7,716 nucleotides of DNA from NCBI GenBank assembly GCA_031401815.1, contig JANNRW010000078.1, positions 1 to 7,716 on the forward strand, in the 5' to 3' direction. This DNA is from JANNRW01 sp031401815. Lineage in GTDB: Bacteria; Desulfobacterota; Desulfuromonadia; Geobacterales; DSM-12255. Positions 1 through 6,300 of the stretch are shown here, one piece after another; position 1 is the stretch's first letter; each line of letters begins with the position of its first letter. A model generated the notes under the pieces. The model saw nothing but the letters and a program-made list of their open reading frames with translations. It did no database searches and had not been told where the DNA came from. Position numbers and translations under genes: made by a program.

Positions 1-1
1 C

Positions 2-385
2 AAACCGGAAGGTCTCAACCTGCGTGAAGAAACCCTCGTACGGGAGCATCCCATCAAAGGCACACTCTTCATCATAGGCATCGACAGCCTGAGTCATATC
101 GTCCCGATCATCCTGCATCATCACGAGCGCTGGGATGGTACAGGCTATCCAGCCCGCCTGAAGGGTGAACAGATCCCCCTACACGCCCGTATCATCTGCA
201 TCACCGATGCTTTTGACGCCATGATGTCAAACCGCTCATACCGGGACGGACTTGACAAGGAAACCGCTATCAAGGAAATTCTAAAGGAGAAAGGAACACA
301 ATTCGACCCGTTCCTGGTTGACGTGTTCGTTGAATGTCTCAACGATTCACCATTTGAAATGAAGGATTTCAGTTATTATTTCTGA
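2..385 (+). CDS. HD-GYP domain protein, C-terminal part (5' end outside window)
   Basis: This is the last 127 codons of a gene that begins upstream of the window; the frame is open from base 2 and stops at TGA 383-385. The translation carries the HD-GYP signature HHERWDGTGYP (bases 119-151), preceded by the His-Pro of the REEx5EHP segment (about bases 44-52) and followed by IPLHARIICITDAFDAM and the SYRDGL stretch. All of these are typical of HD-GYP phosphodiesterases, which hydrolyse cyclic di-GMP through a two- or three-metal centre; the HHE, GYP and D..D residues visible here are intact, so the domain is probably active. The first HD pair and any receiver or sensory domain lie outside, so the input signal is unknown. 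The gene ends about 65 bases before a hairpin terminator that mainly serves the opposite strand. It is less AT-rich than the small genes to its right and is probably the resident flank of the region. Confidence 0.93.
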   Translation, partial: KPEGLNLREETLVREHPIKGTLFIIGIDSLSHIVPIILHHHERWDGTGYPARLKGEQIPLHARIICITDAFDAMMSNRSYRDGLDKETAIKEILKEKGTQFDPFLVDVFVECLNDSPFEMKDFSYYF

Positions 386-430
386 TAACATGCTGTTTTA
401 ATTGATTTTATACGTTTTATGTTTTCTATC

Positions 431-449
431 AGGTAACAATTAGGTAACA
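431..449. repeat. Short direct repeat AGGTAACA, 11-bp period
   Basis: Two exact copies of AGGTAACA occur at 431-438 and 442-449, start to start 11 bases, which places them on the same face of the DNA helix. They lie between the HD-GYP stop codon and the A-tract of the terminator. They could be a protein-binding site or chance repetition; nothing else in the window repeats the motif visibly. Confidence 0.4.
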
Positions 450-450
450 C

Positions 451-486
451 AAAAAAAAGGGGGGAATAGACAATCGTCTATCCCCT
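451..486 (-). terminator. Intrinsic terminator of the minus-strand regulator transcript
   Basis: Bases 461-485 form a stem of GGGG plus ATAGAC pairing with GTCTAT plus CCCC around a four-base loop (472-475), with one bulged A at 465. Eight A residues at 451-458 lie on the plus strand just left of the stem. Read on the minus strand this is a 10-bp hairpin followed by T8, the classic rho-independent layout. It therefore ends transcripts that come leftwards from the helix-turn-helix gene at 770-1090. On the plus strand the hairpin is followed only by a weakly T-rich stretch, so it may serve the HD-GYP gene as well but less well. Confidence 0.8.
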
Positions 487-525
487 CACCTATTATTTGT
501 GAACCGAATTTTTAATTTGGCCATT

Positions 526-618
526 ATCTGCGTCGAAGTTAACCCACCTGCTTTCATAATCATCGATATTACATTTGGAGGTGGGTCAAACCGGACGCAG
601 ATGCCGGGACAAACTTCG
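526..618 (-). ncRNA. Candidate structured RNA element in the regulator 3' UTR
   Basis: Two nested perfect inverted repeats occur: ATCTGCGTC (526-534) with GACGCAGAT (594-602), and ACCCACCT (542-549) with AGGTGGGT (579-586). They enclose a symmetric 7 by 7 base internal loop (535-541 and 587-593) and a 29-base apical loop. Part of the internal loop, with its flank (CGAAGTT, 534-540), is also complementary to AACTTCG at 612-618, outside the hairpin, which would allow a pseudoknot or an alternative fold. The element lies between the regulator gene and its minus-strand terminator, so it should be transcribed as 3' UTR; the minus strand is the preferred reading for that reason only. I do not recognise a known riboswitch or RNA family. 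It could instead be a DNA element such as a transposon end or a binding site. Confidence 0.45.
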
Positions 619-695
619 AGGGCGATCCATAGATTTGTTTCTATTCGCCGGTCTGGTGGTGATTACTTACTTCCCTGATGGAGCTTTACGTAACT

Positions 696-770
696 TTAAA
701 TGAACAAAACCGATAAAGGTGATTGATAACCAGCGTACAAGGTTTCCCCAACTTTTGTCAGTTTTGCCAT
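696..770 (-). CDS. Possible 24-aa mini-ORF translationally coupled to the HTH gene
   Basis: The stop codon of the helix-turn-helix gene (TAA, 772-770) shares its last A with an ATG (770-768), forming TAATG on the minus strand. The frame runs 24 codons (MAKLTKVGETLYAG, then YQSPLSVLFI) to TAA at 698-696. A one-base stop-start overlap is the usual arrangement of coupled genes in bacteria. No Shine-Dalgarno of its own is clear except purines near the end of the upstream gene. The peptide has no recognisable domain; its N-terminal half is polar and basic and its last residues are hydrophobic. It may be a real small peptide or an accidental frame. Confidence 0.25.
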   Translation of the reverse strand: MAKLTKVGETLYAGYQSPLSVLFI

Positions 771-1090
771 TACCTCGTCAATGCCCGCATAAATTTCAAG
801 AGTAATTTTCTCGTCCCTTCATCAGCCTCATGAACCAACGACTGAAGTTCCTCTACGCCTACCGTTCCTGTTTGGAGGTGGGCGAATTCAAACAGTTCCT
901 TTATTTCCATGTTAAGCGCACGGGCTATATTCTCAATTGTTTCGAGTGATGGGGCGCTACGGCCGCACTCAATGAAACTGATAAATTTGGGGTCAACGTC
1001 AACTCGATCAGCAAGTTGCTCTTGAGAGATACCACGCCGTTTACGTAATTCCTTAATGCGAGCCCCTAACAATTGCTTTGTAGTTTTCAT
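770..1090 (-). CDS. Xre/Cro-family helix-turn-helix transcriptional regulator
   Basis: This 106-residue protein is a single-domain DNA-binding regulator acting in the cytoplasm. Residues 8-66 form the five-helix HTH_3 (lambda Cro/C1 type) fold: LGARIKELRKRRGISQEQLA holds helices 1-2, DVDPKFISFIECGRSAP holds the turn and recognition helix, and SLETIENIARALN with ELFEF closes the domain. Residues 67-106 are a short polar tail, possibly helical and dimer-forming, with no peptidase or ligand domain. The ATG at 1090 is favoured because GGAGG lies a few bases upstream on the minus strand (about 1094-1100). The gene is transcribed away from the zinc-ribbon gene, with a 171-base AT-rich gap between start codons that should hold both promoters. 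Small Xre proteins often repress their own divergent region; that role here is inferred from position. A long 3' UTR and a strong terminator follow. Confidence 0.93.
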   Translation of the reverse strand: MKTTKQLLGARIKELRKRRGISQEQLADRVDVDPKFISFIECGRSAPSLETIENIARALNMEIKELFEFAHLQTGTVGVEELQSLVHEADEGTRKLLLKFMRALTR

Positions 1091-1261
1091 GGCTCCTCCG
1101 TCCGTTAATAATCAGGGCAGGTGGAGCGCTATATAACTAACTGTATATTATTTTATTTGCTAAAAAACTAATTCATAGATATACAAAAGACATTATTGTT
1201 TGTTTTTTAAGATTACCTTACAAAATTGCGTCATCTATTCTTGGTATGGGGGGGTAACAAT
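1091..1261. promoter_or_regulatory. Divergent intergenic region between regulator and membrane-protein genes
   Basis: This AT-rich gap separates the minus-strand regulator from the plus-strand gene cluster and must carry the regulator promoter and probably that of the cluster. Several TATAT/TATAA-like stretches occur at 1130-1150 and around 1177-1184, but I could not place a -35/-10 pair with consensus sequence and spacing on either strand. The right end has a run of seven G at 1248-1254, seven bases before the ATG at 1262, which probably acts as the ribosome binding site. No convincing operator palindrome was found. Confidence 0.45.
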
Positions 1262-1669
1262 ATGCAGTGTCCGAAATGCAGTTCAGACCAAACACAGAGG
1301 CTCAAATTAATCTACGAAAGTGGGACCAAGGATATTAACACCACTGGTTACACAGCAGGCACAGGTATAGGCTCTTTGGTAGGACTTGGCGGAGCGGCCA
1401 CAAAAACAACCGGGACGTCACAATCTTTGATGGCTCAACGAACTGCACCACCTATAAAAAAATCGTTCAAATGGCCGATGATCAGTTTACTTTTCGGTTT
1501 TTTTCTATTTGGGACAGTTACTTGGCTGAGTGTTGCCCTCACGTTAGCAGGCGCTGCCTTTGCCTTTTTAGCGTGGAAGCATAATGCCAATGAATGGCCG
1601 GGACTATACAAACATTGGCTTGAGTCTTGGCATTGCAATAAATGTGGCGAGATATATCTTCAGGCGTAG
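1262..1669 (+). CDS. Membrane protein with terminal CxxC zinc-ribbon halves
   Basis: The predicted product has 135 residues when started at ATG 1262; this start puts CPKC at residues 3-6 and has a G-rich ribosome binding site at 1248-1254. An in-frame TTG at 1226 would add 12 residues but lacks such a site. Order of parts: an N-terminal CPKC knuckle; a polar segment that includes LIYESGTK; a Gly/Thr/Ala/Ser-rich flexible stretch at about 29-55; APPIKK; two adjacent hydrophobic helices at about 71-88 and 89-105 with a very short turn; an amphipathic Trp-rich part; and a second knuckle CNKC at 125-128. A hairpin of two membrane helices puts both ends on the same side, so the two CxxC pairs could together bind one zinc ion as a split zinc ribbon. 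The positive residues around the helices favour a cytoplasmic location of the ends. Function is unknown. It is followed after 68 bases by a lipoprotein gene in the same direction. Confidence 0.85.
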   Translation: MQCPKCSSDQTQRLKLIYESGTKDINTTGYTAGTGIGSLVGLGGAATKTTGTSQSLMAQRTAPPIKKSFKWPMISLLFGFFLFGTVTWLSVALTLAGAAFAFLAWKHNANEWPGLYKHWLESWHCNKCGEIYLQA

Positions 1670-1737
1670 TAGAAAGTGAAATCGTTCAAAATCTGGTTAA
1701 TCAAATAAATTAAGATGTTATTAATAAAGGAGAATTT

Positions 1738-2049
1738 ATGTCACGCACACGGTTTCTTGTAGCAGTTGGTGTTATCAGTGTTTCTTTACTTGCAGGCTGT
1801 GCCTCAACTATGTTGTCAAATGAAAGAATAGCCTCTGAAACGGCTGGAGCACTTGGCGTGTCCCCAGACGAGCTAACCATTCAAAATAGACGAACAGAAA
1901 TGACCAATACCAATTACATCGCCAAAACAAAAACAGGTAAGGAATATACCTGCATAATCAACGGGGGAAATGCTCTTACATTTGGCATGGTCAACCCGCC
2001 AATGTGCAGCAAAAAGGGTGAAACACTAAAAACGAGTCCTTTTCAATAG
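1738..2049 (+). CDS. Lipoprotein of unknown function
   Basis: The product has 103 residues and starts at an ATG with a good ribosome binding site (AAAGGAG, about 1725-1731). The N-terminus is a type II signal peptide: basic residues at 4-5, a hydrophobic core, and the lipobox LLAGC with the lipidated cysteine at position 21. The mature part, about 83 residues, begins ASTMLSNERIASETAGALGV and continues with a compact domain containing VSPDELTIQNRR, a YIAKTKTGKEYTC strand pair and INGGNALTFGMVNPPMC. Cys72 and Cys90 could form a disulfide in the periplasm. Residue 22 is Ala rather than Asp, which in Gram-negatives favours outer-membrane sorting by the Lol system. No enzyme motif is visible and I do not recognise a named family. 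The 59-base gap to the next lipoprotein gene and the shared strand suggest cotranscription. Confidence 0.87.
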   Translation: MSRTRFLVAVGVISVSLLAGCASTMLSNERIASETAGALGVSPDELTIQNRRTEMTNTNYIAKTKTGKEYTCIINGGNALTFGMVNPPMCSKKGETLKTSPFQ

Positions 2050-2108
2050 AATACCGCTAACGTGTGATACTGATAAAAAAAATCACGGTGTTAATTGAAA
2101 GGGAAATC

Positions 2109-2375
2109 ATGAAAACATTTACTCGATTGTTGATTTTATCATTAATTCTATCTGGTTGTACGAAAGATCCAAAACCAGTTGAATTTTACAAAAAAAACGA
2201 AACTGAACGGAAAGTACTCCTTGATAAGTTTAAATCCAATCCTGGCAAACACAAGGACGATGGCGATGTTATCAATGCTGTTCAGGCTGAGACTCAGTTA
2301 CAGAACGAACATTTCTTTTCCTACAAACCCGCCAAGGTAACCGCGAAAGGCGCAGGCGCATTCCAATTGAAATAG
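2109..2375 (+). CDS. EexN-like entry-exclusion lipoprotein lacking the family cysteines
   Basis: The product has 88 residues from the ATG at 2109, chosen because a signal peptide starts exactly there (MKTFTRLLILSLILSGC) and AAAGGGAAA precedes it; an upstream in-frame start at 2064 would bury the signal. The lipobox LSGC lipidates Cys17. The mature region matches, from memory, the EexN family pattern: KPVEFYKKNETER, then a basic segment, SNPGKHKDDGD and VINAVQAE. Family members are small lipoproteins of conjugative plasmids that block entry of a related plasmid into the cell. In the usual members a Cys stands before the NPG motif and another before the INA motif; here these positions are Phe and Val (KFKSNPG, DGDVINA). 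The rest aligns without gaps. No tra or trb genes are in the window, so this may be a stray or repurposed copy. The family call is good; the exclusion function is uncertain. Confidence 0.75.
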   Translation: MKTFTRLLILSLILSGCTKDPKPVEFYKKNETERKVLLDKFKSNPGKHKDDGDVINAVQAETQLQNEHFFSYKPAKVTAKGAGAFQLK

Positions 2376-2600
2376 GCAACATTATATAATGGCAAATTTT
2401 GCTCATATGGAACGGGAACGAAGTGTAGCGGTGGAGTTGAGAAAGGGATAGAAACAAATTGCCTGGTCATTGACTCTTAAGATTAATGTAGAAATCAATA
2501 AATCGGCATGCTAGATTAGCCCTCGCTTTTTATAAATTACTCACATATTTATATGTAAATTACGGCCTAAACTAATTGAATATATACAGGAGGTTGCAAG
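2376..2600. promoter_or_regulatory. Intergenic gap with possible promoter and 14-bp dyad
   Basis: This 225-base AT-rich gap holds no supported gene. A perfect dyad ACATAT-TT-ATATGT lies at 2543-2556, 45 bases upstream of the TTG start at 2601, a suitable place for an operator or part of a promoter. An AGGAGG ribosome binding site stands at 2588-2593. TATATA at 2579-2586 is too close to the start to be a useful -10 unless the leader is very short. No G+C-rich hairpin plus T-run terminator is visible after the EexN-like gene. The gap is the longest inside the cluster, so a separate promoter for the last two genes is plausible. Confidence 0.35.
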
Positions 2601-3287
2601 TTGAAAAAATACGTCTTGTTGATTTACGTGCTTCAGTCTTTATTGCTCGGCAATGTTTTCGCTGAAGAATCCGATAACCCAAACCCATCATTAAGACAGC
2701 CACCACCGCCCCTACCTATACCAACTCGCGACCATTCTGAATTTCCTATTGTAAATTCATTGCCATCAAAAAAACGGGGGATAGCTCCTACGATAAAGAC
2801 GCTGCAAACAAAGCCGCACACGATTAAATCAGCTCTAAATATAGAGCAACCGATTAATCATTCTGTTAAGCGGATTAACGTAGTTGCAGTACCGCATAAC
2901 GAAAATAATGCCCCGAAAGTACTTAATGTACAGAAGCCACAACCGCGTATGATTAAGCCTGAGATGACTATTCAAAGTCACAAAATACCGGTAGACTCGA
3001 AACCTCATCATATAGCAGCTGAACCGGCTCCCACAACTGGCCCTATACAGGAGCTGCATTACAACCAGACGAAATCACAAGAGAGTATTACAGGAATAGA
3101 TCGGAATAATCCGATTGGGACCAATTCAACCATTAATGTCGCCCCCAGAGTAAAACAGCACTCAAAGCAACTCAAGCAAATCAACTCAGGCGCACAGCCA
3201 CCTAACAATCCACCTACTCAACACGTTGTATATCCTCATAAACAAGGCATACCCGTGCTTGCACCCAAAAATACGGATATCAAGTAA
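2601..3287 (+). CDS. Secreted, disordered Pro/Asn/Lys/Gln-rich protein
   Basis: The product has 228 residues, initiated at TTG 2601, which is supported by an AGGAGG site seven bases upstream and by the signal peptide that starts there (KKYVLLIYVLQSLLLGNVFA, likely cleaved after Ala21). The mature chain of about 207 residues has no Cys or Trp and is rich in Pro, Asn, Lys, Gln, His, Thr and Ile, with PPPPLPIP near its start, so it should be unfolded or extended and rather basic. Short recurring pieces such as TIK, MIK and TIQ appear but no regular repeat. I do not recognise a family. The stop is 49 bases from the ATG of the giant RHS gene on the same strand, with no terminator between, so cotranscription is likely. 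It could be a periplasmic or cell-wall spacer, or a partner in RHS export; neither is shown by sequence. Confidence 0.8.
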   Translation: MKKYVLLIYVLQSLLLGNVFAEESDNPNPSLRQPPPPLPIPTRDHSEFPIVNSLPSKKRGIAPTIKTLQTKPHTIKSALNIEQPINHSVKRINVVAVPHNENNAPKVLNVQKPQPRMIKPEMTIQSHKIPVDSKPHHIAAEPAPTTGPIQELHYNQTKSQESITGIDRNNPIGTNSTINVAPRVKQHSKQLKQINSGAQPPNNPPTQHVVYPHKQGIPVLAPKNTDIK

Positions 3288-3336
3288 TTCTGACTTACCT
3301 TATGCAATTGTGTGAAATAGAAGGGGGTATTTTCGA

Positions 3337-6300
3337 ATGCGTCGCTTGCTGATTTTTTTGCTAATTATAATGATGTGCAGCATTTTTTCTAATGCAGATA
3401 AAGCTATTGCAGGCTCTGGAAACTATCCTGATTCACCAATACAATTTTCACCATCAAGTTACTATGGAGGTACGACGGTATATTTCTCGGTTGGGGCTTA
3501 TAACTCTGGTTATTTCCCCGGAACTACCGGATATCTCACTGATATATATATTGAGTTATCTGAGAACGGTACTCCTATATACGGTTTCTGGACCGGTGGT
3601 AGCGGCAGTTATAATCTCCCAGGGTTTGAAGACGTTGGCACTGCATATACATGGCGAGTTTTTGCAAGATATAGTTTCTATGATAATGCGACCGGTCAAT
3701 ATGAGGGCGATGATGACACCTATTGGTCAAATTATATCAGCTTTACTAACGGACCAAGCGGACCTCCACCAGCACCCAACCAAACAAGTCCCGGTAGTTA
3801 TGCAGCAGGAAATCCGGTGTCTTTTCGCTGGTCGCAGGTTCCTAGAGCGGATGATTATCGACTGAGAGTCGTTTCTTCTGCTGGGACGGTGGTGTATGAT
3901 AACTGGATCGGTAATTCTATCGGTATAGACCTTGATTCAGGGTATTTCGATGACAGTGGTGATACATTTTATTGGTTTGTTCAAGCGGGAAATAATACCT
4001 ATACAGGTCAACCAAGTGCAACCCTATCTTTTGTAAATGGTCCAAGCGCTCCCCCCAGTCAACCCAATCTTGACTCACCCATAAACGGAGCAAACCAGCC
4101 TGGAACAACTGTATTGTTGTTATGGTCTCAAACAGCAAGAACCAGCGAATATCACCTACAGGTTGCGACCGACCCAAATTTTACATCGTATTACGGTGGT
4201 CAAATATATGATTTATGGTATGGCAGTGATACCATTGGAAAATATATTAACGCTCTTGATGACGGAGCGACAATCTATTGGCGGGTAGCCGCAAAAAATT
4301 CCAAAGGGACCACTTCTTACTCATCTTCATATTTCCGCAACGGAACTCAAGTGCCAAGCTCTCCAATACTAGAAGGTGAATTGGATTTTGGTACCTCAGT
4401 AGATTTTTCTTGGTATCCTGCTGCCCGTGCTGACAATTATTATTTGCAAGTCGCAACGGATAGCGCTTTCAGCAATCTTAAATGTTATGGATACAGTGGA
4501 GGTAATACTGATGCCACATGTCCAGGCTTTCTGAATGACGGCCAACAATATTACTGGCGCGTCAAGGCAATGAATTATAACGGAGAAAGTGCGTATAGTA
4601 ACCCAGTTGGCTCATTCCGCAATGGCTCCCAACCTCCTGCTATTCCAGAGTTAGAAGGTGAATTGGATTATGGCAATACAGTCTATTTTTCCTGGTATTC
4701 CGCAGCACGGGCCGACAGTTATTACCTGCAAGTCTCGACGGACAGTACTTTCAGCAATGTTGTATGCGAAGGAGTAAGTGGGGGGAATACGTATGCTTCC
4801 TGTACTGATTTCCTGAATGATGGCCGTCAATATTATTGGCATGTGAAATCATCAAATTACAATGGTGATAGCGAGTATAGTGAATTCCTATCCTTTGTCA
4901 ACGGCACCCAAATACCCGAAATACCTCTACCAGAGGGAATATTGGATTCGGGGGACACAATTTCTTTCTCCTGGTACCCCTCAGCAAGAGCCGTCGATTA
5001 TTATCTGCAAGTCGCGCTTGACAACGCGTTCAACGATATTGCATGCGAAGGGTCCAGCTATGGCGATACTTTCGCCTCTTGCTCCGGTTTCCTCGATGAC
5101 GGCCAGGAATATTACTGGCACGTCAAGGCATCGAATTATAACGGTGATAGTGCGTACTTCGATCCACCCCAGACATTTGTCAACGGCCCAAGCGGACCTT
5201 CGGAATCGCCTGCCCAGATAATCCCATACCACAACTCCAATGAAGCCGGCACAACGGTCTCGTTTCAATGGTCACCCGTCGAACGTGCCAATGACTACCA
5301 TCTCTTAATCACAAAATCATCCGGCACCGTATTTTATGACAATTGGCTCGGTAATGTTGACGGGATCGATTTGCCCGGATTTGCCGATAACGGTGAAACT
5401 TATACCTGGCAGATCCAAGCGCGAAACGCCGACTCGTCCGGTCCCATCAGCACACCGGCATGGCCGTTCGTCAATGGCCCCAGCGCCGTCATACCTGACG
5501 CGCCGATACTTGTCTCGCCGGTGAATGGTACAAACGCTTCCGGCTCCACGATATCTTTCATCTGGGGGGCCAGCGCCAGGGCAGATCACTATAAAATCCA
5601 GGTTGCAACCGATCCCTACTTCACCCACATAGTCAACGAAGCCACCGTCAGCAATTTAATCAGCATTTCACTGAATGGTTTCGACAATGTCGGCACGGTG
5701 TACTACTGGCATGTGGCGGGTGTCAGCGGCATCAACACCGGCCCGTATTCCTCCTATGCCGTCTTCACCAACGGTATGCTCAATAAGAACTCGGAAACGC
5801 CGGAAACAAGCTTCTGTTCCGCAGCATGTTCCTCGACGAATGTTGCCACCGGCGCACTCTCCCACGATCAGGAGCTGTTCAGCACAAAAGGAACGGCTTA
5901 TTCCCTATCAATTCAGCTCTTCTACAACAGCATGCCGTCCTATACCGGTTCCCTTGGGCTTAACTGGAGCCATAGCTACGACATCAGCCTGACCGAGAAC
6001 GCCGATGGTTCTGTTCTGCTGCGTAGCGGTGGCGGCGCAACCACCTTCTATACCAAGACCGGCGATACCAACCCCGGCACCAACTCAGATAATGTCTATA
6101 CAGCCCCGATCGGCGATTTCTCGAAGCTTGTGAAGAATGATGACAACAGTTATGTCGTATCATACCGGGATGGTCAAAAGTTCAATTTCCGTCCGGACGG
6201 CAAGATAGCTTCCATTGATGATCGCTACACCAAAACCATCAAGTTCGACTATAATACCGACGGCGACCTTATCGCCATTACCGACCCAGCGCAAAGATCT

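Noticed and set aside
526..602. Inverted repeat as an integron attC site
   Set aside because: The terminal core sites (RYYYAAC on the left and GTTRRRY on the right) are absent, and no integrase or cassette array is present.
526..770. Retron or group II intron RNA
   Set aside because: There is no reverse transcriptase in the window and no recognisable domain V.
1128..1150. TATATAACTAACTGTATAT as an operator palindrome for the Xre protein
   Set aside because: On careful pairing only the outer four bases (TATA/TATA) match, which is trivial in an AT-rich region.
2050..2108. Hairpin GTGTGAT...ATCACGG between the two lipoprotein genes as a terminator
   Set aside because: The stem is only about five base pairs, low in G+C, with the A-run in the loop and no T-tract after it.
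2389..2451. 20-codon ORF MANFAHMERERSVAVELRKG in the gap after the EexN-like gene
   Set aside because: It has no ribosome binding site, no recognisable family and is short enough to occur by chance.
3392..3865. 157-codon plus-strand frame overlapping the start of the giant gene
   Set aside because: It overlaps in another frame the signal peptide and first modules of the RHS protein, whose frame alone shows the repeat pattern.
4981..5268. Minus-strand frames of 60-120 codons across the RHS gene, including 5317-5628 and 6814-7176
   Set aside because: They lie opposite a continuous plus-strand frame with clear domains; they are products of its codon pattern and have no ribosome binding sites or family features.
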